In this document: positions 1 through 6,789 of the stretch, one piece after another | How the letters are laid out: every line of letters begins with the position of its first letter | Position numbering within the stretch: the stretch's first letter is position 1 | DNA from: Schleiferiaceae bacterium | GTDB lineage: Bacteria; Bacteroidota; Bacteroidia; Flavobacteriales; Schleiferiaceae | Assembly: GCA_030829675.1 (NCBI GenBank) | Contig: JAURAE010000066.1 | Location: forward strand, 1 to 7,231 | Reading direction: 5' to 3' | Length of the DNA stretch: 7,231 nucleotides | The notes under the pieces: generated by a model | The model's database searches: none | Seen by the model: only the letters and a program-made list of their open reading frames with translations | Told to the model about the DNA's origin: nothing | Position numbers and translations under genes: made by a program

Positions 1-400
1 CATACATGTCTAAATCCATCGCCGGTGCTATAAATACTGGACATTTAGCGCTCAAGTAAACGGCAGTCAACAAATTATCGCATGCGCCTGTAGCGATTTT
101 TGATAAGCTGTTAGAGGAGGCTGGTGCGATGAGCATGAGATCAGCCCATAATCCCATATCTACGTGATTGTTCCAAACACCATAGGCCTTTTGATCATCT
201 TCAATAAACTCACTGTATACAGGTCGTTTACTTAAGGTAGATAATGTAAGAGGGGTAATGAAATCCTTAGCAGCATGGGTCATGACTACCTGGACTTCAG
301 CACCCCTCTTAATGAGTTCTCGAACAATTAAAGCACTTTTGTATGCGGCAATACTCCCGGAAACACCGAGCAGTACCTTTCGCTTATACAAAAGGCTCAT
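1..400 (-). CDS. coaBC: Phosphopantothenoylcysteine decarboxylase / phosphopantothenate-cysteine ligase, N-terminal part
   Basis: This is the 5' part of a bifunctional cytoplasmic coenzyme A biosynthesis enzyme. CoaB joins cysteine to 4'-phosphopantothenate, and the FMN-dependent CoaC domain decarboxylates the product to 4'-phosphopantetheine. Only 133 codons are visible, all in the CoaC flavoprotein domain; the rest lies beyond the left edge. Visible motifs are the FMN-binding GVSGSIAAYK near residues 12-21, the catalytic His at about 79 in NNHVDMGL, PASSNS at 93-98 (the PASANT motif of the family), ATGACDNLL at 103-111 and PAMDLDMY at 126-133. The last corresponds to the PxMNxxMW substrate clamp, with Asp129 where E. 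coli has Asn125; I recall Asp as usual in Bacteroidota. The ATG lies 7 bp after the rpoZ-like stop, so the gene is probably the distal part of the same operon. Identity is secure for the decarboxylase domain; the ligase domain is inferred from the family. Confidence 0.93.
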   Translation of the reverse strand, partial: MSLLYKRKVLLGVSGSIAAYKSALIVRELIKRGAEVQVVMTHAAKDFITPLTLSTLSKRPVYSEFIEDDQKAYGVWNNHVDMGLWADLMLIAPASSNSLSKIATGACDNLLTAVYLSAKCPVFIAPAMDLDMY

Positions 401-407
401 GTAGCGA

Positions 408-728
408 TTACTTTTCTTCTTCCTTGCGGAAGTAAATTCTGTTCTCCAACCACTCTTGCAATGCTAGCGCCGTTGGTTTTGGCAAGCTTTCGTAGAATTT
501 ACTCACTTCGATTTGCTCTTTGTTTTCAAAGATTTCCTCAAGTGATTCAGTTGAAGAAGCAAATTCCTCAAGCTTTGCGTGTAGCTCCTCACGAGTTGAA
601 TCGTTGATTTGCTCAGCACGTTTTGCGATGATCGTCAATGCTTCGTATACGTTATCCGTTGCAGCATCGATTTCGTTGATGTTGTGCGTGCGGGTAGTTT
701 TATCCGCTTGCATTTTTTTAAAATCCAT
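408..728 (-). CDS. rpoZ: RNA polymerase omega subunit, Bacteroidota Rpb6-like form
   Basis: This is a 106-residue acidic protein that I recognise as the Bacteroidota counterpart of RNA polymerase omega (Rpb6/omega family). Omega binds the beta-prime subunit and helps assemble and stabilise core RNA polymerase. The best family signature is NVYEALTIIAKRAEQI at residues 26-41, which matches the conserved N-terminal helix of omega proteins. It is followed by a Glu-rich helical stretch (about 47-72) and a conserved-looking tail with KFYESLPKPTALALQEWLE near 77-95. It lacks the usual proteobacterial C-terminus, so sequence-based naming often leaves such proteins as hypothetical. The ATG start is 15 bp after the bamD stop and the stop is 7 bp before coaBC. 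The bamD-rpoZ-coaBC order is one I recall from other Flavobacteriales, which supports the call. No Shine-Dalgarno sequence is visible. The omega assignment is family recognition, not a proven function. Confidence 0.82.
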   Translation of the reverse strand: MDFKKMQADKTTRTHNINEIDAATDNVYEALTIIAKRAEQINDSTREELHAKLEEFASSTESLEEIFENKEQIEVSKFYESLPKPTALALQEWLENRIYFRKEEEK

Positions 729-743
729 AGTTATTAGGATGTA

Positions 744-1511
744 TTAAGGATTCATTTTCTTTAAATCTTCGAGCTTTTCACTCGAAGGAAAGGCGACTTC
801 AAAATCGTTCAGTGCTGTTCTCGCTTCGCGGTAACGCTCCTCCTGAAGTTGCTCTAGACTATTATCAGCGAGTTTGTAGGCTGCAATAGCTCTGTAGTAC
901 ATCGCATCCTCGCGGTACGGTGTATCTGGGTATTCGCTCAACGTGGTTGTGAAGGCAGTTATGGCTGCCTTGTAATTCCTTGTACGGTAGTATTGATAAG
1001 CGATTTCGTAGCTTTTTGTTTCCAATCGACTACGCAAATCTTCCATGTATTCATTGCACTCATCGATCTTATCAGAACCAGGATGCGTATTAATGAACAA
1101 TTGTATTTCATTAATGGCCTTGTAGGTGTAGGCTTGATCTAAGCTGTGCTCCGGCGCTTCTAGGTAGTAACAGTAAGCCGTTAAAAACGCTGCCTCATCT
1201 GCCTTCTCGTTATTTGGGAACGTCTTGTAAAAATTCTTGAAATGGTATCCGGCCAAGATGTAATCTCTTTGCTTATATAATGTGTGGGCATAGTAGAAGT
1301 ACACTTCTTGTGCCTTGTGCGTACCGCGATAGAGAGTGATTAACTCGTCGAAAATGGGGTAAGCTTTATTGTACTCACCAGCATCGTAATATTCGACTGC
1401 CTTGGAGAATTTATAATCCAAGTCTTTGCTCTTGAGCACTTCTTGGTATTCACCACAGCTCGTCAGCAACAGGGAAATCCCTACTAAATATGATATAAAC
1501 GGTACCTTCAT
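744..1511 (-). CDS. bamD: Outer membrane assembly lipoprotein BamD (YfiO family)
   Basis: This is a 255-residue lipoprotein subunit of the BAM complex, which folds beta-barrel proteins into the outer membrane together with BamA. The N-terminus is a type II signal peptide: a short basic start, a hydrophobic stretch, then the lipobox LTSC with the lipidated Cys at residue 19. No acidic surface-export signal follows the Cys, so it probably faces the periplasm. The mature protein is a chain of TPR-like helical hairpins at roughly 33-65, 68-100, 104-145, 168-196 and 200-242, with recurrent features such as YNKAYPIFDELI, YILAGYHFKNF and YKAAITAF. The opening EYQEVLKSKD matches Bacteroidota BamD as I know it, and the length is typical. 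The ATG is 21 bp after the glycosyltransferase stop and has a TACATTTG promoter-like element 7 bp upstream, so it may have its own promoter as well as operon readthrough. Confidence 0.9.
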   Translation of the reverse strand: MKVPFISYLVGISLLLTSCGEYQEVLKSKDLDYKFSKAVEYYDAGEYNKAYPIFDELITLYRGTHKAQEVYFYYAHTLYKQRDYILAGYHFKNFYKTFPNNEKADEAAFLTAYCYYLEAPEHSLDQAYTYKAINEIQLFINTHPGSDKIDECNEYMEDLRSRLETKSYEIAYQYYRTRNYKAAITAFTTTLSEYPDTPYREDAMYYRAIAAYKLADNSLEQLQEERYREARTALNDFEVAFPSSEKLEDLKKMNP

Positions 1512-1518
1512 GAGGGTG

Positions 1519-1548
1519 CAAATGTAGTGTTTTTACCACACTTGTAAA
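1519..1548 (-). promoter_or_regulatory. Candidate Bacteroidota-type promoter for bamD
   Basis: On the minus strand TACATTTG (1526 down to 1519) is an exact match to the Bacteroidota -7 consensus TAnnTTTG. A TTTA (1548 down to 1545), one base from the TTTG of the -33 element, sits 18 bp upstream. The -7 element ends 7 bp before the bamD ATG, so transcription would begin only a few bases before the start codon. The -33 half lies inside the 3' end of the glycosyltransferase gene. The hexamer-level match alone is expected a few times by chance in a window this size; its position is what makes it credible. Confidence 0.5.
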
Positions 1549-2570
1549 GAGGAAATATCGTCGAGCGGTAGTCCTTTTTCAGCATTTTTAACAATCTCTT
1601 TTACGAGCTCGGCCGCGTAATCAGGCCATCTACTGTATTGTGGAGTTGTAGCGGATATAAATTCATTAATCTCAAACTTGAAATTTGCAGAGAATTCCGG
1701 GATCATTTTGAGTCCAATCTTCTCGGCAGCCAGTCCATTACACAACTGCTCGTATTGCCCTTTAATCGGAATGACTAACACCTTTTTTTTCAAGTGAACC
1801 GCTTCTGCTGGAGCTTCAAACCCTGCCCCACATATTATGCCTGTACAAGTACGTAAAGATTCCTTAAAACCTTCCACATTCGCGGGTTTCACACTGATGT
1901 TTTCTTCCTCAAAACTTGCCTTATCCTTGGCGAATATTTCAAACTTGATCGTTGGGAAATCTCGGAGGACCCTAGCAACGTACCTACTGTCAAACGAGGG
2001 TAGATACACCGTGTAATGTCCACCATCCAAGGGTGTTAGTGATCGAATCTCAGCTCTAATAATGGGCGGCAGTACTTTTGGCCCATAGGCTTGGAAATGG
2101 AATCCAATGGCATAGGCGGCCGGAGACATATGACGCAATACCCATTCCCAATGCCAGATTTTTTTTGATGGTCTTGGGGCCTCTGGTGATAAGTAGGCTG
2201 CTTGATGGCTTAATTGTAACGCCTTTACGCTTCGGAGCTTACAAGCATAGGACGTCACGGCTTCAAAATCTATGATTACAAGATCGTATTCTTTGACGGG
2301 TAAGCGGAGGACGTCCAAACAAAATTGGACCAATTTATTCTTCCATAAACTTCTCCAATAACTAACCGCTCCGTGCTTGTCGTATACCATGGTCAAACCG
2401 TGAAGTTTGTAGCGTATGGGGACCCCTACGTCCAAATCTGATTCTGTGCCCGCAATTAATACGTCCACCGCTCCGTGTGCAGCAAATCGTGGAATAAGGT
2501 CCCTAGCACGTGCGACATGCCCATTACCGGTGCCTTGGAAGGCGTACAGAATTTTCAATGGCTGATTCAT
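1533..2570 (-). CDS. GT-B fold glycosyltransferase family protein, substrate unknown
   Basis: This looks like a MurG-like GT-B glycosyltransferase of the 'glycosyltransferase family protein' type common in Bacteroidota. From the ATG it has 345 residues. The N-terminal half has a beta strand followed by a Gly-rich loop, KILYAFQGTGNGHVARA (6-22), then DFEAVTSYACK (about 101-111) and LSHQAAY (about 120-126). The C-terminal half has the nucleotide-sugar site, ICGAGFEAPAEA (about 246-257) and IPIKGQYEQLCNG (about 267-279), which parallels the GG..T..EA and VP...Q..NA elements of MurG. There is no signal peptide or membrane segment, so it probably acts at the cytoplasmic face. A GTG at 2588 would add six residues; I prefer the ATG because homologues normally start just before KILY and neither start has a ribosome-binding site. 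It follows dapA by 30 bp. Donor and acceptor cannot be inferred. Confidence 0.78.
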   Translation of the reverse strand: MNQPLKILYAFQGTGNGHVARARDLIPRFAAHGAVDVLIAGTESDLDVGVPIRYKLHGLTMVYDKHGAVSYWRSLWKNKLVQFCLDVLRLPVKEYDLVIIDFEAVTSYACKLRSVKALQLSHQAAYLSPEAPRPSKKIWHWEWVLRHMSPAAYAIGFHFQAYGPKVLPPIIRAEIRSLTPLDGGHYTVYLPSFDSRYVARVLRDFPTIKFEIFAKDKASFEEENISVKPANVEGFKESLRTCTGIICGAGFEAPAEAVHLKKKVLVIPIKGQYEQLCNGLAAEKIGLKMIPEFSANFKFEINEFISATTPQYSRWPDYAAELVKEIVKNAEKGLPLDDISSLQVW

Positions 2571-2600
2571 GTGGCTAGTAACAGACACTCTCGCCGACCA

Positions 2601-3488
2601 TTAAATCTCTAAGGCTGATAAAGCGGTTTGTAATTGCTCTTTTAAGCTAGGGCTCGCTGATACCAATGGAAGACGTACGGTAGAACCGCAAACTCCTCGC
2701 AATTCGAGCAAGGCTTTAATGCCTGCTGGATTTCCTTCTGCAAATAAAAGATTTGTCAGGTCAAACAGCGATAAATGTGCCTCTCTAGCAGTGTAAAAAT
2801 CACCATCTAGTGCAGCATCAACCATTGAACAGAACACTTCAGGAACGCCTTGCCCACTGACTGAAATAACCCCTTCGCCCCCAAGAAGCATCATGTGTAA
2901 GGTCAGGTTATCGTCTCCAGAAATGACTTGGAAGCCGTCCGGGCGATTCATTAGGATTTCAGTGATCTGATCCAAGTTTCCACTCGCCTCTTTGATCGCG
3001 ACAATATTGCCGAAATCCTTAGCTAAGCGTACAGTAGTTTCTGCGCTAATGTTACTGCTGGTTCGACCTGGTACATTGTACAAAATGATGGGCAACGCGC
3101 TGCATTGACTTAAAGCCGCATAATGTTGGTATATCCCTTCTTGTGTAGGCTTGTTGTAATAAGGACTCGCACTAAGTATGGCGCTCACACCCTCGACATC
3201 GAAATTGGAAATTTTATCCATCAAGGCCTGTGTGTTGTTGCCGCCGATGCCATAAATTACAGGTACTCGATCCTGTGCTTGTGAAATAACCGATTGTAAA
3301 ATCAACGATTTCTCTTCCGACGTTAACGTTGGATTCTCTGCTGTAGTTCCATTGACAACGAGGTAATCTACCCCATTAGTGATGCAATGTTCGACCAATT
3401 TTTTTAGGCCTGCATAATCCACACTTCTATTGTCGTGAAATGGAGTGATTAATGCTACTCCAACACCTGTTAAATCGATGGTTCTCAT
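2601..3488 (-). CDS. dapA: 4-hydroxy-tetrahydrodipicolinate synthase
   Basis: DapA condenses pyruvate with aspartate semialdehyde in the cytoplasm, the first committed step to diaminopimelate and lysine. The 295 residues form one (beta/alpha)8 barrel of usual length. The Schiff-base lysine is Lys166 in VAIKEASG. The proton-relay triad is Thr48 (GTTAE), Tyr111 (SPYYNKP) and Tyr137 (ILYNVPGRT), and Arg142 binds the substrate carboxylate. Ala in GTTAE instead of the usual Gly, and EGNPAGIKALL near 251-261, are typical of Bacteroidota DapA. Positions that bind feedback lysine in the E. coli enzyme are altered (His53, His56 and Glu84 correspond to Ser57, Lys60 and Ala88), so lysine inhibition is likely weak or absent. 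The ATG overlaps the stop of the preceding gene by 4 bp (ATGA), which fixes the start and suggests coupled translation. Confidence 0.96.
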   Translation of the reverse strand: MRTIDLTGVGVALITPFHDNRSVDYAGLKKLVEHCITNGVDYLVVNGTTAENPTLTSEEKSLILQSVISQAQDRVPVIYGIGGNNTQALMDKISNFDVEGVSAILSASPYYNKPTQEGIYQHYAALSQCSALPIILYNVPGRTSSNISAETTVRLAKDFGNIVAIKEASGNLDQITEILMNRPDGFQVISGDDNLTLHMMLLGGEGVISVSGQGVPEVFCSMVDAALDGDFYTAREAHLSLFDLTNLLFAEGNPAGIKALLELRGVCGSTVRLPLVSASPSLKEQLQTALSALEI

Positions 3489-3952
3489 TTGGTTATAACG
3501 TTCAAGGTCTTCTGTAAGGTATGTAATTTGTCGCTGAGTGTATCAGCATTTCCTGGGCCTATTTGAATATCTGCATCCTCATATACCCCGCACAAATCTA
3601 CTTTAAAGTCATAGCTCCGTGCATACCAGTACCAAGTTAAAATTGGAGGATTAGGTTCAAGATTTAACAATAAATGGTTCCCTTCAGGCTCAGGTATAGT
3701 TCTTTTTGGGATGCCGCGGTAATCGAGATCATCCTTGTACACATGTGAAGTCTTTGTTGGATAGCCTTTCGGGCGCCTTAAATCTTCATAGAACACAAAA
3801 TCTACTTTAGTGAAGTACTTCTTTACCACTTCTACTTCGACCATGTTTCTAGTGAGCACAGTGATTTTCGGATCGTTGTTCTTTAATCCCTTGGCACTGG
3901 GTTGTGCGTGCTGTAATCCTTTCTTCAAAAAGTACTGCTGGATGCGTCTCAT
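3485..3952 (-). CDS. Uncharacterised small protein between ligA and dapA, possibly DUF6913 family
   Basis: This 155-residue protein has no function I can assign. It has a basic N-terminus, no signal peptide and no membrane segment, so it is probably cytoplasmic. A strand-like segment KITVLTRNMVEVEVVKKYF (29-47) is followed by a charged region rich in Lys, Arg, Asp and Pro (about 57-92), then the hydrophobic stretch LLLNLEPNPPILTWYWYA (94-111) and DFKVDLCGVYEDADIQIGP (115-133). I recall a small conserved Bacteroidota protein of this size and architecture beside ligA and dapA, which I believe is named DUF6913, but this is a tentative match from memory. The gene is real by context: its start overlaps the ligA stop by 4 bp and its stop overlaps the dapA start by 4 bp, so all three frames are coupled. 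No catalytic motif is visible. Confidence 0.75.
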   Translation of the reverse strand: MRRIQQYFLKKGLQHAQPSAKGLKNNDPKITVLTRNMVEVEVVKKYFTKVDFVFYEDLRRPKGYPTKTSHVYKDDLDYRGIPKRTIPEPEGNHLLLNLEPNPPILTWYWYARSYDFKVDLCGVYEDADIQIGPGNADTLSDKLHTLQKTLNVITK

Positions 3953-5949
3953 TGAATCAAGGTTTTAAACTCTTCTTCATTGAGCACGGGTATGCCGAGT
4001 TTTTCTGCTTTGGCCTTTTTGGATGGGCCCATGCCTTCTCCAGCAACAACATACGTAGTTTTAGAACTGATACTGCTCACATTCTGTCCCCCCAAGGTTT
4101 CTATCAATGACTTGAGTTCATCGCGCGAGAACGATTCAAATACGCCGCTCACCACCACTTTAGCCCCTACTAGAGGGCCCTCAGAAGGTGTATTTATAAC
4201 CTCCATTTCAAACTGAAGACCGGCTTGCTGTAACCTGGCCAATTCTTCCAAGTTTGCATCCTCATTAAAGTATTCCGTAAGCTGAAGTGCAATGACTTCG
4301 CCAATATCGTCAACTGCTTTTAGCGTCTCAAAATCAGCCTGTAATAGTTCAGTCATACTTCCGAAATGACGTGCCAATTTCTTTGCCACTGTCGCCCCAA
4401 CGTGGCGAATGCCCAAGCCAAATAAGACGCGATCAAAGGGGATTTGTTTGGAGGCGTTGAGACCTTCGAGCAAATTGGTCACACTCTTTTCTTTAAATCC
4501 TTCAAGCGCAATTATTTGATCGTACGTCAGGTCGTATAAGTCCGCAATCGAGTGTATGAGGCCTTTCTCCACGAAAAGTTGCACCGTTTCGCTCCCCATG
4601 CCCATTATATCCATGGCTTTACGTGAAATAAAATGTTGAATACGACCGCTTATTTGTGGCGTACATCCGCTGGCATTCGGGCAATAATGCTGGGCCTCTC
4701 CTTCTTTTCGGACCAATTCTGTTTGACACTCCGGACAGTGACTAATAAACGCTACAGGCACTGCACCTTCTGCTCTCGCATCCAGCTTAATACCTACTAC
4801 CTTAGGAATAATCTCACCTCCCTTTTCCACAAAGACCTCATCCCCTTCGTGCAAATCAAGCAAGGCAATTTGATCTTGGTTATGCAAGGAGGCGCGCTTC
4901 ACAGTAGTCCCACCTAGCCATACGGGCTTCAAGTTGGCCACAGGGGTTATGGCCCCGGTACGACCAACCTGGTAATTCACGTGCTCTAATCTCGTACTTA
5001 CCTGCTCCGCCTTGAACTTGAACGCAGTGGCCCATCGAGGGGACTTTGCGGTAAAGCCCAAATCTTGTTGAGCCTTGTAATCATTGACTTTGATGACGAT
5101 GCCGTCGATGTCGAATGGCAGATGATGTCGCTCGACATCCCAATATTCTATGAATGCTTTAATCTCTTCAATCCCTGCGCATTCAGCAATGTACTTATCA
5201 GATTTTCTTGGCACTTTGAATCCAAGATCGCCAGCTGCTTCTATGGTTTTACTATGCGTATCCGCAAGTATTCCATCCGGCAAGACAAAGTACAAGTAAG
5301 CATCCAGTCCCCTGGAGGCCACAACACTGCTGTCCTGAAGTTTGAGTGTTCCCGAGGCACAGTTCCGTGGATTTGCAAATTCAGCCTGACCCTCGTCCCT
5401 TCTCGCTGCATTTAAACGCTCAAATGCCGCATGTGGCAACACGATTTCTCCGCGAATTTCAAAACTCTCAGGCGCAGGTCCATTTAGCTGTAAGGGCACA
5501 CTTCTTATGGTGCGCACGTTGGTGGTAATATCATCTCCTTGAGTACCGTCTCCCCTAGTCACTGCTTGGACAAGTTTGCCGTGCTCGTATCGAATGCCAA
5601 TAGCAACACCATCATATTTGAGTTCACAAACGAAGGTTGATTCAGGGGCCAATTTCTCGACGCGCCCGATCCAATCGGCCAACTCCTCCCAATTGTACGT
5701 GTTGCCCAAAGACAACATTGGATATTGGTGCACCACTGTGTTGAAGGACTTCACGACACTACCGCCCACACGCATGGTTGGGCTGTTTTCATCATAGAAC
5801 TCCGGGAACTGGCGCTCGAGTTGCTCTAATTCCTTCAGTAATTGGTCAAATTCAAAATCTGAAATAGTGGGTTGATCCAGTATGTAGTACCTGTGGTTGT
5901 GCTCGTGGAGCGCAGTTCTAAGGTCGGCAATACGTTCTTGTGGATTCAT
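3949..5949 (-). CDS. ligA: NAD+-dependent DNA ligase LigA
   Basis: LigA seals nicks during replication and repair using NAD+ as the adenylate donor. The 666 residues show every domain in order. Domain Ia carries HNHRYYILDQPTISDFEFD (17-35), which contacts the NMN half of NAD+. The nucleotidyltransferase core has the adenylated Lys111 in KYDG, then TRGDGTQGDD (131-140), EIRGE (164-168), NPRNCASG (193-200), DGIVIK (282-287) and KFKAE (311-315). The OB fold includes VGRTGAITPVA (328-338). A four-cysteine zinc finger uses Cys405, Cys408, Cys423 and Cys429. Helix-hairpin-helix repeats span about 440-585, and a BRCT domain covers about 590-666. Length and motifs are normal and nothing looks degraded. 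The ATG overlaps the prmC stop, and the TGA overlaps the next gene's start, both as ATGA. The start is supported by that overlap and by the usual N-terminal length. Confidence 0.98.
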   Translation of the reverse strand: MNPQERIADLRTALHEHNHRYYILDQPTISDFEFDQLLKELEQLERQFPEFYDENSPTMRVGGSVVKSFNTVVHQYPMLSLGNTYNWEELADWIGRVEKLAPESTFVCELKYDGVAIGIRYEHGKLVQAVTRGDGTQGDDITTNVRTIRSVPLQLNGPAPESFEIRGEIVLPHAAFERLNAARRDEGQAEFANPRNCASGTLKLQDSSVVASRGLDAYLYFVLPDGILADTHSKTIEAAGDLGFKVPRKSDKYIAECAGIEEIKAFIEYWDVERHHLPFDIDGIVIKVNDYKAQQDLGFTAKSPRWATAFKFKAEQVSTRLEHVNYQVGRTGAITPVANLKPVWLGGTTVKRASLHNQDQIALLDLHEGDEVFVEKGGEIIPKVVGIKLDARAEGAVPVAFISHCPECQTELVRKEGEAQHYCPNASGCTPQISGRIQHFISRKAMDIMGMGSETVQLFVEKGLIHSIADLYDLTYDQIIALEGFKEKSVTNLLEGLNASKQIPFDRVLFGLGIRHVGATVAKKLARHFGSMTELLQADFETLKAVDDIGEVIALQLTEYFNEDANLEELARLQQAGLQFEMEVINTPSEGPLVGAKVVVSGVFESFSRDELKSLIETLGGQNVSSISSKTTYVVAGEGMGPSKKAKAEKLGIPVLNEEEFKTLIQ

Positions 5950-6755
5950 CGCTGTGCTAATATCATTCGGTCGCGCCCTTGCAGGTCCTTGCGCAGTTCT
6001 ATTCGATCGAATCCAAATTTAGCCAACATCTCCCGCATTTCCTCGCCAAATTCCATGTGGATTTCAAAGAAAACTGTAGACGCCTGCTGAGCAATAATTC
6101 GGTAAAACAACAGCGGATCATTATCTGGCACGAATAGGGCCAAACCCGGTTCGTGATCAATAACATAAGGTTCCATCGATTTCCGCTCCATCGACGGGAT
6201 ATACGGTGGATTGCTAATGATAATATCTGCTGCCGGTAAGCGTTGCGCCAATACATCAACCTGGATGAAATCTATGGTCGCGCCGCATTCATGCGCATTA
6301 CGACGAGCGAAATCAAGTGCTTCAGCATCCACATCAATGGCAATGACGCTACAATCCGGTCGAGCACGTTTTAAGGCGATGGCAATGGCTCCACTGCCTG
6401 TGCCAACATCTAATAAGGTGAGTTTTTGCGGTGGGAGAGTATCTAGGACCCATTGGACCAATTCTTCCGTCTCAGGTCTCGGAATCAAAGTAGCCCCGCT
6501 TACCTCAAGCCAAAAGTCCATAAATGGAGCACGACCGCATACATATTGCACCGGTTCATGTCGCTGTAGGCGAGATAAATCCTCTTCAAAACTTGGGAAA
6601 TCAACAGGTTCTTCTAGCTTCAAAACGAAATCCGTTCGACTAAGCCCTAGGCGTTGCTCAAACCAGTAGGAAACCACATTCTGCGCCTCACGCTTGTCAT
6701 AGAAGTCAGCGAGTGCGGACAACGCCGCATTTCTGTATGTTGAAAGTGATTTCAT
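5946..6755 (-). CDS. prmC: Peptide chain release factor N5-glutamine methyltransferase
   Basis: PrmC methylates the Gln of the GGQ motif in release factors RF1 and RF2 using S-adenosylmethionine, which speeds translation termination. From the ATG the protein has 269 residues. The N-terminal helical domain binds the release factor and ends with RHEPVQYVCGRAPF (65-78). LIPRPETEELV (90-100) is the family linker, LLDVGTGSGAIAIAL (114-128) is the SAM-binding loop, and SNPPYIP with the catalytic NPPY at 182-185 marks methylation of an amide nitrogen. A GTG at 6776 would add seven residues, but it would leave only 17 bp to ribD and place the promoter inside ribD. The ATG at 6755 matches the usual N-terminal length and sits 6 bp after a TATTTTCG promoter-like element. 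It appears to be the first gene of the minus-strand operon and diverges from ribD. Confidence 0.95.
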   Translation of the reverse strand: MKSLSTYRNAALSALADFYDKREAQNVVSYWFEQRLGLSRTDFVLKLEEPVDFPSFEEDLSRLQRHEPVQYVCGRAPFMDFWLEVSGATLIPRPETEELVQWVLDTLPPQKLTLLDVGTGSGAIAIALKRARPDCSVIAIDVDAEALDFARRNAHECGATIDFIQVDVLAQRLPAADIIISNPPYIPSMERKSMEPYVIDHEPGLALFVPDNDPLLFYRIIAQQASTVFFEIHMEFGEEMREMLAKFGFDRIELRKDLQGRDRMILAQR

Positions 6756-6761
6756 AGTTCT

Positions 6762-6769
6762 CGAAAATA
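6762..6769 (-). promoter_or_regulatory. Candidate -7 element for the prmC operon
   Basis: Reading the minus strand, TATTTTCG (6769 down to 6762) matches the Bacteroidota -7 consensus TAnnTTTG at five of six fixed positions. It ends 6 bp before the prmC ATG, which would give a very short or absent 5' leader. No convincing TTTG is seen at -33; that region overlaps the ribD promoter element on the other strand. It is the only candidate I see in the 38-bp gap for driving the operon. Confidence 0.33.
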
Positions 6770-6781
6770 GCCACACTACCC

Positions 6782-6789
6782 TACCTTTG
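6782..6789 (+). promoter_or_regulatory. Candidate -7 element for ribD
   Basis: TACCTTTG exactly matches the Bacteroidota -7 consensus TAnnTTTG and ends 4 bp before the ribD ATG at 6794. With the usual element-to-start distance the transcript would begin at about 6793, so the mRNA would be leaderless or nearly so. The expected -33 position (about 6757-6763, GTTCTCG) is only a weak match to TTTG. There is no Shine-Dalgarno sequence before the ATG, which fits a leaderless start. Confidence 0.5.

Noticed and set aside
3338..3352. GTTAE in DapA instead of the GTTGE seen in E. coli, looking like a damaged active-site loop.
   Set aside because: Bacteroidota DapA proteins commonly have GTTAE, and the catalytic Thr, Tyr, Tyr and Lys are all present.
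3593..3600. Exact TAnnTTTG match on the minus strand (TAGATTTG) inside the uncharacterised gene, about 105 bp before dapA.
   Set aside because: No -33 element at the right spacing and no nearby gene start; a few such matches are expected by chance in a window of this size.
5065..5415. A 116-codon plus-strand open frame opposite ligA.
   Set aside because: It is fully antisense to conserved LigA domains and has no recognisable protein features.
6014..6021. Exact TAnnTTTG match on the minus strand (TAAATTTG) inside prmC, 65 bp before ligA.
   Set aside because: No TTTG at the expected spacing upstream; probably a chance match, though a weak internal ligA promoter cannot be excluded.
6211..6669. 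A 152-codon open frame on the plus strand, antisense to prmC.
   Set aside because: It has low-complexity Ser/Ala/Lys-rich composition, lies wholly opposite a well-conserved gene and resembles no family; it is a shadow frame.
6756..6776. GTG start at 6776 that would extend PrmC by seven residues (MWLFSRT).
   Set aside because: It leaves 17 bp to the ribD ATG, would put any promoter inside ribD, and exceeds the usual N-terminal length; the ATG at 6755 fits better.
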